Shown: positions 17,151-25,907, counted from the stretch's first letter. The stretch: 64,000 nucleotides of DNA from Flavobacterium terrisoli (GCF_030167905.1 NZ_JARGNA010000005.1:186001-250000); one strand, 5' to 3'. Notes: generated by a model not told the origin, from the letters alone. Numbers and translations: made by a program.

Positions 17151-17849
17151 TTAATGCTTATTTTGGGATACTTCTTTTTGGTTCTTTCGAATATCATACT
17201 CCGGATAAAAGCTTTTATAACCTGCAAGTCTGATGGCCGGTGTAAGTAAAAATCCGGTTGCCTTTTGCACACCAACCGGCGGTCCGTCGGCCAAATAGGA
17301 ATCAAAACCTGCCGAACTAAACAAGGCCATCTGAAAAGCGGTTTCAGGAGTTTTGCCAAAATTAGGCTCGTTATCCATTACACCATAAACTTGTGTCAAG
17401 TAGTAAGCAAATTTTTCAGGAAACGCAATGGTTCCTTTTGTTACTATCGTTTCATTGGTTTCATTGAATGGCTTGTGTGGTGTACCTCGAGGAACAAATA
17501 AGGAATCGCCCGGTTTTAATTTGACCACTTTTCCATCAACCCAAACTGATAATTCCCCGTTGGTCACCTCAAAGCGTTCGTCAAAATCGGTGTGGACGTG
17601 TTTTGGCGGGCCATCGGCAAAAGGATCAATAATGGTAGAGCAATAAACCATTCCGTTTTCTTGTTTGACCACAGTTTGATGAACTCCTTCCGTTTTACTG
17701 AAAAAGGTTTGTCCGGGTTGGAAGTAGGTTGTAACATCGGGTTTACTTTCGGGAAAAATAACCAGATGGAACAAATAACCAATGGCTAAGTAGGCGAAAA
17801 GGGCAATAACAAAATACATAGCTGATTTTTTAATGATTTTTTTTAACAT
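17151..17849 (-). CDS. Membrane-anchored cupin-domain protein
   Basis: 232 residues: an N-terminal membrane helix (about 10-31), then a cupin barrel. The metal-binding pattern is visible as PPKHVHTDFDERFEVTNGELSVWV (motif 1 with two His and a Glu) and GDSLFVPRGTPHKPFN (motif 2 with His). The C-terminal 90 residues are outside the cupin core and unassigned. The catalytic domain should face the periplasm. The AraC-type regulator gene lies 120 bp upstream on the same strand and is a candidate controller. Cupins include dioxygenases, isomerases and sugar-binding proteins, so the reaction is open. Confidence 0.8.
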   Translation of the reverse strand: MLKKIIKKSAMYFVIALFAYLAIGYLFHLVIFPESKPDVTTYFQPGQTFFSKTEGVHQTVVKQENGMVYCSTIIDPFADGPPKHVHTDFDERFEVTNGELSVWVDGKVVKLKPGDSLFVPRGTPHKPFNETNETIVTKGTIAFPEKFAYYLTQVYGVMDNEPNFGKTPETAFQMALFSSAGFDSYLADGPPVGVQKATGFLLTPAIRLAGYKSFYPEYDIRKNQKEVSQNKH

Positions 17850-17968
17850 TTTTTCTTGATTTAATGATTAAACTCGGTGCAAATGTCGGAAGTAGGTCAA
17901 ATCAAAAATTGTATATATCGGACATCTTTCAGGATGCGATATAAAGTCAGTAGAAAACAGAGGAAAAA

Positions 17969-18766
17969 TTAGCTAAACAAGTGGAATGGCAGTTCGCCTT
18001 TTTGGTTTTGGTAAGCTTTGGCGGTTATTCCGGAGTAGTTTTTAAAAACACGGCTGAAATGCGATTGGTCATAAAATCCGGAACGGTAAGCAATATCGGT
18101 GAGTGTCGTTTTTTCGCCATGCATCAGATTTACAGAGTGCAAAAACTTCTTGTAGATCACCAGTTCCTCAGCCGACATACCGAAGATACTGTGCACTTTT
18201 CGGTTGAGGTGACGGGATGAATAATAAACCTGTTCGGTGAGTCGGTCTACAGATTGGAAGTTCTCAATCGAATTGGATAAGAAAAGAGTGGATAATTTTT
18301 TGGTTCGAATAGAATCTGTTTCTTCCAATATGGGAAATAGCGTTTCGATGATTCTAACCCGTTCTTCAAATGATTGCGCTTCGATTAGTTGTTCCCAAAT
18401 GAGATTAAATTCGGGTTTGATTAGGGTCAGATCAACAATGATGTTATTCAGTTCAGAAGGCATAATCCCCAATAAACTCTGAACCATATGCGGTTGCAGG
18501 CGAATGCCAAACAAATGCTGTTGCCCATGATAATTGGCGTTGATTACCTGTGTATTAATGCCCTGTATAAAGCATTTTGGCGTGCGTATCAATTGGTGTG
18601 CAAACGGCAAAATACCGTCCATATCATCGGCTAGGTTAAAAACCATTTCAAAAATGCCTTTGGGTAATATGGTTTCCGTAAGATAGCGCTGTCCATACAC
18701 TTCCCAAATGGCGGTAATGTATTCTTTTAGCGGAGAACTAACGGGAATGTGCAGGTCTGCCTTCAT
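17969..18766 (-). CDS. AraC-family transcriptional regulator
   Basis: 265 residues. The N-terminal part (about 1-150) is a cupin-like sensor with FFM-type features (LPKGIFEMVFNLADD), as in DUF6597-containing AraC proteins. The C-terminal 100 residues carry two helix-turn-helix units, ending in the classical IAYRSGFYDQSHFSRVFKNYSGITAKAYQ. It should bind DNA in response to an unknown ligand. The adjacent downstream cupin gene is the most likely target. Confidence 0.9.
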   Translation of the reverse strand: MKADLHIPVSSPLKEYITAIWEVYGQRYLTETILPKGIFEMVFNLADDMDGILPFAHQLIRTPKCFIQGINTQVINANYHGQQHLFGIRLQPHMVQSLLGIMPSELNNIIVDLTLIKPEFNLIWEQLIEAQSFEERVRIIETLFPILEETDSIRTKKLSTLFLSNSIENFQSVDRLTEQVYYSSRHLNRKVHSIFGMSAEELVIYKKFLHSVNLMHGEKTTLTDIAYRSGFYDQSHFSRVFKNYSGITAKAYQNQKGELPFHLFS

Positions 18767-18852
18767 TCTTTATGGTTTTGCCAAGTGTTGGTTGGATTTT
18801 TTCGCAACATTTTGGGGTATAGGTAGTTGCAGCATGCATTTTGTTACAATGA

Positions 18853-18860
18853 CAAAGTTA
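18853..18860 (-). promoter_or_regulatory. Promoter -7 element for the AraC gene
   Basis: Minus strand TAACTTTG, a perfect -7 match, giving a leader of about 80 bases before the ATG at 18766. No -33 match at the usual distance. The 203-bp gap 18767-18969 holds no other gene that I can support. Confidence 0.4.
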
Positions 18861-18969
18861 GAAAAATAAAATTAGTCGATTACTTAAAATATTTTTATCC
18901 ATATAATTAAGCCGAAAATCATAAAAAAAGCCACTCTCACAACTTAGTTATAGGTGTTTTAATATTGAT

Positions 18970-19344
18970 TTATATTACCCTTTTTCGGGTTCTTATGAAT
19001 TTTGATAATTCTTCGGTGGCTTTGTTCAACGATTCAGCAGAGGTAATAATGATGGTAAGCATTTCTTTTAGTTCATTCGTTTCAATAGTCACATCCTCAT
19101 TAATTAAAGTTGAAATGGCTAAAATATTAGCCACCGAACTTCTTACTCTGTGTGAGATAGTGAACATAATTTGTTCCAAATCGCTGTTTAAGGCGATAGA
19201 AACTTTTTCCTTATCAATGATACTTTTGTCTACTTTTTCATTGGCAATAAATAAATCTTCATTACATTTTTCTAATGCTTTTTGATTTAAATTTACTTCT
19301 TGACGAACTTCTTTTAATTGTTCTTGTGTAGTTTTCTCAGCCAT
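18970..19344 (-). CDS. Isolated histidine-kinase dimerisation (DHp) domain protein
   Basis: 124 residues: a long coiled coil (about 5-55) leading into a HisKA-like H-box, TISHRVRSSVANILAIS, with His65 in the phospho-acceptor position, and a second helix to the end. There is no ATP-binding domain and none appears in any frame downstream, so the protein cannot autophosphorylate. It might act as a phosphotransfer protein, a dimerisation partner or a decoy for other kinases. It begins 13 bases after the cupin gene upstream, so the two are likely one transcript. Confidence 0.75.
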   Translation of the reverse strand: MAEKTTQEQLKEVRQEVNLNQKALEKCNEDLFIANEKVDKSIIDKEKVSIALNSDLEQIMFTISHRVRSSVANILAISTLINEDVTIETNELKEMLTIIITSAESLNKATEELSKFIRTRKRVI

Positions 19345-19357
19345 AATTATAGTAGTG

Positions 19358-19726
19358 TTAAGTGAAACTTTTAATTATGGTTATAATCAGTTTAAAGGGT
19401 TCATTGGCAATAAAACAGTACATTGTGTTTTGCGGAATAATAATGCTTTCTCCTAAGTTGAGTTTAAAATCTTTTTTTCCGATGGTCACTTCGGCTTTGC
19501 CATCAATTACTTGAACATAAGTATCCTCTTCCGTAGTTTTTTCACAAAATATTTCACCTTCATCAAAAGAGACAGCGGTCAAGCTATTGTCTGCTTTTTT
19601 AATGATGGTTTTGCGCGCTATGGTATGAGGCACATATTCAACAATTTCAAGGATGATATGAGCAACAGATTTTGGGAGTTCTTTTTCGCTCTCCAATTTT
19701 TTCGCTGTATTGGCATCGGTTTGCAT
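19358..19726 (-). CDS. Small cupin-domain protein
   Basis: 122 residues from the ATG at 19726 (an in-frame TTG at 19756 would add ten). The C-terminal two thirds form a single cupin barrel: FDEGEIFCEKTTEEDTYVQV, IDGKAEVTIGKKDFKLNLGES, IIIPQNTMYCF. The usual metal-binding histidines are replaced (CEKTTEEDT, QNTMYCF), so it may bind a ligand without a metal. There is no signal peptide. It is co-oriented and nearly contiguous with the DHp-domain gene, suggesting a sensory pair (inference). Confidence 0.75.
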   Translation of the reverse strand: MQTDANTAKKLESEKELPKSVAHIILEIVEYVPHTIARKTIIKKADNSLTAVSFDEGEIFCEKTTEEDTYVQVIDGKAEVTIGKKDFKLNLGESIIIPQNTMYCFIANEPFKLIITIIKSFT

Positions 19727-19832
19727 CTTATTTTTGAGCAAAGTTCCGAAATTCAATCAGTTATGTTGTTGTAGAATTCTTAAGGTTATTTTTATAATTC
19801 CTATATTAATGTAAAAATGGGTTGTGTGAAAA

Positions 19833-20606
19833 TTACCATAATCCTGAGCCTAAGCCTATGGAAATAATAATAAGTAAGATGGCAACCGTTATTTTTACAA
19901 AATGTAAGGTAACCTTTTTTAATAATTGGTTACCAATGTAAGCGCCAGCAATAGCCGACAAGGTGGCACAGCTAATTAAAGTCAAGTTGTCGGTCAATCC
20001 GGCCTTGTCGAATCGTGTAGTGTAGACACTTAATCGAGTAATATCCACAAAGGTAGAAACTACCACAGTCGTGGCTATAAAAGATTCTTTAGACAATCCG
20101 GCTCTGATGAGAAAAGCACTTCGCAATGCGCCTTGAACGCCAGCCAATCCACCAAAAAAACCACTTAAAATACCGCCAAGCGGTAGTTTTTCTTTGCCAA
20201 ATTCCAATTTACTGAAATAAGGAATAAGGTCAAGACAAGCAAATAGAATTAGCAATAAAGCTATGGTAAACTTAACAGGAAAGACTTCAATGGTTTTGTC
20301 AAAAAGATTGTAGGTAAAAAGCGGTTCCATAGCTGAAATATTCAAAAGCAACCACGAACCTAAAACCGCAGCGATTATGGCAGGAATTCCAAAACGCAGT
20401 ACAACATTTCTATCGGCTTTTTTGCCCACTAAAATCAGTTTGAAGATATTATTGAAGAAATGAACAACACCCGTCAGTCCGATAGCAATATTCACCGGAA
20501 AGAACATCATAAATACCGGTGTTAAAATGGTTCCTAAACCAAACCCTGAAAAAAAGGTGAGAATGGCAACAATAAAAGCGACAATTGAAATGATAAATAT
20601 TTCCAT
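19833..20606 (-). CDS. TauE/SafE-family membrane transporter
   Basis: 257 residues with eight predicted membrane helices and the family's internal repeat: an N-terminal GFGLGTILTPVFMMFFP half and a C-terminal GGILSGFFGGLAGVQGALRSAFLI half. Family members export sulfite, sulfoacetate or other organosulfur anions, or take up small acids. The substrate is not predictable here. It lies 6 bp after trhA and is likely in the same transcript. Confidence 0.88.
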   Translation of the reverse strand: MEIFIISIVAFIVAILTFFSGFGLGTILTPVFMMFFPVNIAIGLTGVVHFFNNIFKLILVGKKADRNVVLRFGIPAIIAAVLGSWLLLNISAMEPLFTYNLFDKTIEVFPVKFTIALLLILFACLDLIPYFSKLEFGKEKLPLGGILSGFFGGLAGVQGALRSAFLIRAGLSKESFIATTVVVSTFVDITRLSVYTTRFDKAGLTDNLTLISCATLSAIAGAYIGNQLLKKVTLHFVKITVAILLIIISIGLGSGLW

Positions 20607-20612
20607 AGAAAA

Positions 20613-21245
20613 TTAAAGACTTTTGCAGATGGCCACAAAATGAAGGACAGTGCCTAATAATACAAAGCCGTGCCAAATGGTGTGAAAATAGAGTTTATAA
20701 CTTTTGACATAAAAATAAACACCAATAGTATAACTTAAACCACCTGACAATATCCACCAAAATACTTCCAACGGAACTGAATTTATCAAAGGTTTAATCA
20801 CAAAAACAATCATCCAACCCATTACCAAATACAACACCACGGATAACCATTCAAATCGATTGATAAAAAAGATTTTGAAAAACATACCCAAGAAAACTAT
20901 AGTCCACATGGTCGTCAGAAATACAAAACCCGTTTCTGCCGGTAAATATTTTATCATCAAAGGCGTGTAAGTTCCGGCAATTAGAAAATATATACTAATG
21001 TGATCCGCAATTTTGAGAAGGCTTTTAGATTTTTCTTTTTGGGTAAAATGATAGAAGGTAGAACAACTGTAAACTAAAAACATCCCAACGGCAAAAGCAG
21101 CCACGGAATAAAAAGTGGTTAAGTCTTTATTGTCATAAGTGATAGCCAATACAATGGGCATCGCAATAATACAAAACAGCACACCTAATCCATGCGAAAT
21201 AGCATTGGCCAGTTCTTCTTTGAGGGTTTGATCACGTTGTTTCAT
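20613..21245 (-). CDS. trhA: PAQR-family membrane protein (hemolysin III / TrhA)
   Basis: 210 residues with seven membrane helices. The conserved PAQR polar residues are present: E-L-ANAISHGLG at the start, STFYHFT in the second region and TIWHGFVLLGTVLHFVAI near the end, the histidines that coordinate a metal in this superfamily. Bacterial members are linked to membrane-lipid homeostasis; the older hemolysin name is probably misleading. It is divergent from the secreted SMP-30-like gene. Confidence 0.9.
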   Translation of the reverse strand: MKQRDQTLKEELANAISHGLGVLFCIIAMPIVLAITYDNKDLTTFYSVAAFAVGMFLVYSCSTFYHFTQKEKSKSLLKIADHISIYFLIAGTYTPLMIKYLPAETGFVFLTTMWTIVFLGMFFKIFFINRFEWLSVVLYLVMGWMIVFVIKPLINSVPLEVFWWILSGGLSYTIGVYFYVKSYKLYFHTIWHGFVLLGTVLHFVAICKSL

Positions 21246-21360
21246 TGGAGTTGTAATGTGGTTGCGTAAAAATAGTCAAAAAGCAAAAAGGATTTTTATT
21301 GGGATTGTAATAAATTCTTCTTTTATGCGTCAAACGGTTATCGGCCTTAAATTCATCACT

Positions 21361-22608
21361 ATGAGACAATATTTATACTTGCTGTCAATTTTTATAAGTG
21401 CTTTGGTTTCGGCACAATCCCAAAGAGAATTGTACAATAACAGTATCAAAGCTTATGAAGCCAAAGACTACGCAACTTTTCTAAAACTGACCAAAACGCT
21501 CGACAGCATCAGGCCATTTCACCCAACATTTACCTATAATCTGGCTTCAGCCTATGCGTTGAATGGCAAAACCGATGAATCTTTAGCAGTATTGAAAAAA
21601 GTGGTTTTGATGAACAATGCCAATGATTTTGAAAAAGACGCCGATTTTAATTCGCTCCAAAATACCGAAGGTTTCAAAGCCGTTTTGCAGCTCAAAGCAA
21701 ACCAAAGTATTTTGGTTGCCCATTCCAAAAAAGCAGTGACTTTATCCGAAAAGGATCTGCATACCGAAGGTTTGACTTATCTATCCAAATCAAAAACCTG
21801 GCTGGCATCGAGTATTCATAAAAGAAAGATTGTCTCGTTTGATCTCAAAACCGGCATTTGCAGCGATTGGTTAAAAACCGAAGATATGTTGGCTGTGTTT
21901 GCCATGAAAGCCGATGCCAAAGAACAATATTTATGGGTGGCCACTTCGGCGATGCCGGAAATGGAAAATTATTCGGCAGCACTTGATGTTAAAGGAGAAA
22001 TCCTGAAAATAGATATAAAAACCAAGCAAATTGTCAAGCGTTTTAATGTGGATGGCAATCACGTTTTTGGGGATATTTATGTGGCCAAAAACAATGTAGT
22101 TTATATTTCTGATAGTGCCAAACCAATGCTTTACAAAATCGAAAATGATAAAATGGAAATGTTTTTGTCTTTTGAAAACGAAGGCTTCAATTTGCAGGGC
22201 ATTGCAATGAATGACAAAGAAGACCAACTCTTTATTGCCGATTATTTGAAAGGAATTGCAGTAGTCGATATGAAAACCCAATCCAAAACCTGGTTGACCC
22301 TTCCCGAAGGAACCATTGGAAAAGGAATAGATGGATTAGTATTTTACAAAAACAAATTGATAGCCGTGCAAAATGGCGTTACACCAATAAGACTGACGCA
22401 ATTTAATTTGAATGCCGCTCAAAACGAAATTGAAAGTTTCAGTATTCTTGACAATAGCCGTCCTGAATTTGACGAACCGGCGCTGGCAACGATGGTTGGA
22501 AACCGATTGTATTTCTTTTCCAATGCACCATGGAAGGCGTACGACAAAAATGCGGTTTTGGATATAACCAAGGTTAAGAATCCGGAGCTGTATTATTTTG
22601 AGTTTTAG
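21361..22608 (+). CDS. Secreted SMP-30/gluconolactonase-like propeller protein with TPR-like N-terminus
   Basis: 415 residues from the ATG at 21361, which begins a clean signal peptide (MRQYLYLLSIFISALVSAQ). The upstream in-frame codons from 21256 are unlikely because they put 35 residues before the signal. Residues about 20-95 look like tetratricopeptide helices (YNNSIKAYEAKDYATFLKLTK, FTYNLASAYALNGKTDESLAVLKK). The rest is a six-bladed-propeller pattern typical of SMP-30/strictosidine-synthase-like proteins. No lactonase metal site is certain. Its last 35 bases overlap the convergent Pr6Pr gene. Confidence 0.75.
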   Translation: MRQYLYLLSIFISALVSAQSQRELYNNSIKAYEAKDYATFLKLTKTLDSIRPFHPTFTYNLASAYALNGKTDESLAVLKKVVLMNNANDFEKDADFNSLQNTEGFKAVLQLKANQSILVAHSKKAVTLSEKDLHTEGLTYLSKSKTWLASSIHKRKIVSFDLKTGICSDWLKTEDMLAVFAMKADAKEQYLWVATSAMPEMENYSAALDVKGEILKIDIKTKQIVKRFNVDGNHVFGDIYVAKNNVVYISDSAKPMLYKIENDKMEMFLSFENEGFNLQGIAMNDKEDQLFIADYLKGIAVVDMKTQSKTWLTLPEGTIGKGIDGLVFYKNKLIAVQNGVTPIRLTQFNLNAAQNEIESFSILDNSRPEFDEPALATMVGNRLYFFSNAPWKAYDKNAVLDITKVKNPELYYFEF

Positions 22609-23230
22609 GCTTGCTGATTGATTTTCCGATGGCGACAAACAAGATAGCCAATACTACAAAAGCCAATAATAAAACACCACTGTTGACCAATACTTTTTCC
22701 ATTCCAAATTCATAAACATTCACAAAAGGATAAGGATAAAACCCAGAAATGTCTCCTCGTAAAAGAATATAAATCAAATAGAGTAAAGGGAAAACCAACC
22801 AACCAGGAACAGATCTCCAGAAAACGTCTTTTTTGTTCTCGTAAGCTAACCAATAGGCAATCACATACAAAGGCATGAATGAGTGGAGCAATTCATCTAC
22901 TAATCGTTGCATGCCGGTTGGTTCCCAAATGCCACGCAAAATGAATTGATACACACAGAAAACCGTGGTAATGTAAAGTGTTATTGCAGTTAAGAAACCG
23001 GGTTTCTCAAACCGGGTTAGGAGGAAAGCAGGTTTTTTGTGCCAGATTACGGTAAAATAAAGGATAACCAAACAATTCGTCAGTATGGTAAAATAGCTAA
23101 AAAAACGAATGGTGGTTTCGGTTAAGGATTCTACCCGGTTTTGCATCATCAGCACAAATTGCATGATTACGGCAAACCAACCTATTGCGGCGCCAAAGAA
23201 AATGGCTTTGTCTTTTAAGGAATCTGTCAT
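22574..23230 (-). CDS. Pr6Pr family membrane protein
   Basis: 218 residues from the ATG at 23230 with six membrane helices, matching the Pr6Pr (FAR-17a/AIG1-like) family: RFFSYFTILTNCLVILYF, a FILRGIWEPTGMQRLVDELLHSFMP loop and YPYPFVNVYEFG. Function in bacteria is unknown; eukaryotic relatives hydrolyse hydroxy-fatty-acid esters. It is the last gene of a three-gene minus-strand run with two lipoproteins and overlaps the end of the SMP-30-like gene. Confidence 0.82.
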   Translation of the reverse strand: MTDSLKDKAIFFGAAIGWFAVIMQFVLMMQNRVESLTETTIRFFSYFTILTNCLVILYFTVIWHKKPAFLLTRFEKPGFLTAITLYITTVFCVYQFILRGIWEPTGMQRLVDELLHSFMPLYVIAYWLAYENKKDVFWRSVPGWLVFPLLYLIYILLRGDISGFYPYPFVNVYEFGMEKVLVNSGVLLLAFVVLAILFVAIGKSISKPKTQNNTAPDS

Positions 23231-23239
23231 CGGAACCAA

Positions 23240-23698
23240 TTATTTAGGACAATCTGTTTTGCTCAACGGCATCGTTGGGCTAAATTTCAATTGGGAAATA
23301 TCTTTGAATTCGGTTCCGTCTTCATTCATTTCCCCGAAACCTTCTATCAGTTGGCCGTCTTTTAATTCAAAGGCAACCTGACGCTTGCTTTGTGTTCCTT
23401 CCGATTGGAAAGTATAATCCAACAAAAGAATATTGTTTTTCCATTTGCCTTTTAAAAGTCCGGCACTTTTGTCTTTTTCAGCCAAACTATAAGCCATTGC
23501 CCCAAAAACATCTTCTCCGGAAGTTTCTATTTGTATTGAAATAGAATTACCGTCTTTCTCATAGGAATAACATTCTTCGTTGCCTTTCGGTGTAGGTTCG
23601 ACTGTTACCGGTTTACCTAAAATTTCAACATTGTCAACTTTTTTACAGCCAATAAGCAGCAAGGGAAAGACCAGCAAAAGAAATACACTTTTTTTCAT
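23240..23698 (-). CDS. Lipoprotein of unknown function, 152 residues
   Basis: Lipobox LLIGC (Cys18). The mature part is beta-rich: SYEKDGNSISIQI, GKWKNNILLLDYTFQSEG and KRQVAFELKDGQLIEGFGEM, a pattern seen in small calycin-like or META-adjacent lipoproteins. I do not recognise a family. It lies between a META-domain lipoprotein (6 bp upstream) and the Pr6Pr gene (9 bp downstream), so all three probably share one transcript. Confidence 0.75.
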   Translation of the reverse strand: MKKSVFLLLVFPLLLIGCKKVDNVEILGKPVTVEPTPKGNEECYSYEKDGNSISIQIETSGEDVFGAMAYSLAEKDKSAGLLKGKWKNNILLLDYTFQSEGTQSKRQVAFELKDGQLIEGFGEMNEDGTEFKDISQLKFSPTMPLSKTDCPK

Positions 23699-23704
23699 GA
23701 GATA

Positions 23705-24160
23705 TTATTGTTGAGGTTTGGAAATTTTTTTAAAACGCATCATCGGAACGTCATCGGTAAGTAATAGTAATTTTCCATCGTTGTCAAAGGCCAACTTATT
23801 GACTTTACCCAACATTTTCAAAAAAGTTTCTTCACCGCCGCCTTCGCAGAATATCATCGTTTTGATGGCATCGCCGAATTTAATGGTATTTTCTTTTTTG
23901 GTATAGGTTCCGCTGTAGCCATTGCAACTGGTATTCCCGCTGAATTGGTTATCGCCATCTTTGAACATGATGTATGGTTTTTTATCAGGATACAATCCGT
24001 TAAAGGTGATGCGTGGTCCGGAGATGTATTCCAGTTCCCAGGCATTGTCATATAAAGCAGTTTTGCTATCGTTGGTTTTTGCTTGGTTTGTTTTGGTGGT
24101 ACAACAAGCCGAAACCAAAATCGAGAATAATGTTAACAATAAAAGCGTGTTTTTTTTCAT
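23705..24160 (-). CDS. META (HslJ-like) domain lipoprotein
   Basis: 151 residues from the ATG at 24160. The upstream ATG at 24181 lies before the predicted transcription start and is rejected. The lipobox is LVSAC (Cys19). The META domain runs to the end: NAWELEYISG, GDNQFSGNTSCNGYSGTYT with the conserved GxxxxCNxxxGxY core, and a final MMRFKK strand. HslJ/META proteins are envelope proteins tied to stress or drug tolerance in some species; the exact role is unknown. Confidence 0.85.
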   Translation of the reverse strand: MKKNTLLLLTLFSILVSACCTTKTNQAKTNDSKTALYDNAWELEYISGPRITFNGLYPDKKPYIMFKDGDNQFSGNTSCNGYSGTYTKKENTIKFGDAIKTMIFCEGGGEETFLKMLGKVNKLAFDNDGKLLLLTDDVPMMRFKKISKPQQ

Positions 24161-24182
24161 GATGAATACTTTTAAAAACACT

Positions 24183-24190
24183 CAAATTTA
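24183..24190 (-). promoter_or_regulatory. Promoter -7 element for the META lipoprotein operon
   Basis: Minus strand TAAATTTG, a perfect -7 match. Initiation near 24176 leaves a 15-base leader before the ATG at 24160, which decides the start codon of that gene. Confidence 0.55.
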
Positions 24191-24212
24191 GTAAAAAGTA
24201 TTTACTTCATTG

Positions 24213-25190
24213 TTAATGTTTTAGCGGTCTTTTCTTAATCATACCGCCTTTGGTGTCTTTTACGCTGTTCATCACGACAAAAGCTGTCGGCTCAATTTTT
24301 TCAATTTCGGTGTTGAGTTTGTTGAGTTCCAATCGGGTGATTACGGTATAGATAATGTCAACTTCTTTGGTTTCACCGCGTTTTCCATAGCCGTGTTTTC
24401 CACTGTAAACGGTTACACCACGACCCATAACCTCAATAATCATCTGTTTGATTTCGTTGTTTTTGGGAGAAACAATAGTCACTCCGATATATTCTTCAAT
24501 ACCTTCAACGATAAAGTCGAGTGTTCTGGAGGCTGCCAAATAAGTTATCATGGAATAAAGTGCCACTTCAATTCCCAGAAAGTAAGCTGCTGCGGAGAAA
24601 ATAATCACATTGATTACCACAATGATATCGCCTATGGTGGTTCCTAATTTTCGACTGAGATAAATCGCCAGGACTTCGGTTCCGTCAATCACAGCGCCAC
24701 CACGAACGGAAAGCCCAATTCCTGCACCGAGAAAGAAACCGCCAAACACAGCGACCAATAAATTGTCATTGGTCACATTCGGAAATGTAACAGTTGCAAG
24801 GCAAATAGCCAATCCGGCGATGGCCAATGAAGTTTTGATGGCAAAGGCTTTGCCCATGACTGAATAGCCCAGAATGATAAAAGGAATATTGATACAAATG
24901 ATGAGAAGCCAAAGCGGGACATCGGTTAAAATGGAAATCAGAAGCGAAATCCCGGTCGCACCGCCATCGATGAAATTGTTGGTAAGCAGGAAGCCTTTAA
25001 AACCAAAAGAAGCAGAGAAAATCCCTAGCAAAATCAATACAAAATCCTTGCTGTTGCGTTTGGCTAAAATGCTGAACTCGCGATAGCCTTTGGCCAATTC
25101 ATATTTTGTATAGTGCTTTTCCTTGCCGGATTTCGTCCTTGCTTTTTTAAGGATGGTTCGGATGATTATTTTTTCCCAGAATGAATTCAT
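24213..25190 (-). CDS. YitT family membrane protein (DUF2179)
   Basis: 325 residues: a basic N-terminal extension of about 45 residues, five to six membrane helices (about 50-235), then a soluble DUF2179 domain (VTIVSPKNNEIKQMIIEVMGRGVTVYSGKHGYGK). The membrane part contains NNFIDGGATGISLLIS and GGAVIDGTEVLAIYLS, typical of YitT proteins. Function is not established; a regulatory or transport role is usually assumed. Confidence 0.88.
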   Translation of the reverse strand: MNSFWEKIIIRTILKKARTKSGKEKHYTKYELAKGYREFSILAKRNSKDFVLILLGIFSASFGFKGFLLTNNFIDGGATGISLLISILTDVPLWLLIICINIPFIILGYSVMGKAFAIKTSLAIAGLAICLATVTFPNVTNDNLLVAVFGGFFLGAGIGLSVRGGAVIDGTEVLAIYLSRKLGTTIGDIIVVINVIIFSAAAYFLGIEVALYSMITYLAASRTLDFIVEGIEEYIGVTIVSPKNNEIKQMIIEVMGRGVTVYSGKHGYGKRGETKEVDIIYTVITRLELNKLNTEIEKIEPTAFVVMNSVKDTKGGMIKKRPLKH

Positions 25191-25280
25191 AAAATTGTTG
25201 TTTTAAGGCTTGTACTTTTACTTTATGTCTTGGGTCAAGATACAACAATTTAGCGGAATTTCATCACTTTAACATCATTT

Positions 25281-25739
25281 TCACAATGGTTTGGGTTCAA
25301 TTTCTTTAGTGGAAATGGCAGAAACCTTATTCTCAGCATTCACCGTTACAAACAGTTCGCGTTTATAATATTTCTTTTCATAATTGATACTGTAACGAAA
25401 TACATATTCTTCGGTATTCCGGTAGTAGGTGATATCGATGAGGGCAATCCCTAAGAATCTTCCGTTTCTTTGGTTTATTTTTTTGCAGACCGCCGAAATT
25501 TTTTCCTTGGTGGCATTTTGTCTCACTTTCTCCGTGGCTTCCGCACTGGTAAAAGCCCTGAAACGTGAAGTGTTACAGGTTTCCAATAGTCTTTCACCCA
25601 AGTCATCGGCTCTTTTCTTTTTGATGACTTCTACTGCAACTGGCTTTACAATTTCTGAAGATTTGTTAACCACTGCTGCATTTTTACTTTTACAGGATAC
25701 CAAAAGCAGGACAAAGCAAAATAAAATAATTCTTTTCAT
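25281..25739 (-). CDS. Lipoprotein of unknown function, 152 residues
   Basis: Lipobox LLVSC (Cys16) followed by a Lys/Ser-rich linker and a globular region with three Cys (ETCNTSRF, AVCKKI). The C-terminus is beta-rich (GIALIDITYYRNTEEYVFRYSI, RELFVTVNAENKVSAIS). No family recognised. It is divergent from yaaA, and the 237-bp shared gap holds a pair of palindromes (25876-25907). Confidence 0.7.
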   Translation of the reverse strand: MKRIILFCFVLLLVSCKSKNAAVVNKSSEIVKPVAVEVIKKKRADDLGERLLETCNTSRFRAFTSAEATEKVRQNATKEKISAVCKKINQRNGRFLGIALIDITYYRNTEEYVFRYSINYEKKYYKRELFVTVNAENKVSAISTKEIEPKPL

Positions 25740-25784
25740 GACGCATGAAGATTTAAAGATTGTAATTGTTCCTTAGGGATATAG

Positions 25785-25792
25785 CAAATGTA
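25785..25792 (-). promoter_or_regulatory. Promoter -7 element for the divergent lipoprotein gene
   Basis: Minus strand TACATTTG, a perfect -7 match about 45 bp upstream of the lipoprotein ATG. No -33 match at the expected spacing. Confidence 0.45.
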
Positions 25793-25875
25793 TAATGATA
25801 ACACAGCTAAGGTGTTATAAAATTTTGTAGAAGATTTATAAGATTTGCCAATGGTTCAATCCAATTTGAAAATTT

Positions 25876-25907
25876 GATGCATCGAATTTAACAATCGATG
25901 CATCGAA
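25876..25907. promoter_or_regulatory. Two tandem palindromic sites upstream of yaaA
   Basis: GATGCATCGAA occurs at 25876-25886 and again at 25897-25907, exactly 21 bp apart (two helical turns). The second copy extends to the perfect 10-bp palindrome CGATGCATCG (25896-25905); the first differs at one base. The pair sits about 40-70 bp upstream of the yaaA -7 element, a typical activator position, and about 90 bp upstream of the divergent lipoprotein promoter. The binding protein is unknown. Confidence 0.6.

Noticed and set aside
17114..17157. Imperfect inverted repeat GCATAAATGCTA / TAGCATTAATGC at the end of the cupin gene
   Set aside because: One mismatch, 20-base loop, no T-run, and it overlaps the stop codon; too weak to call a terminator or operator.
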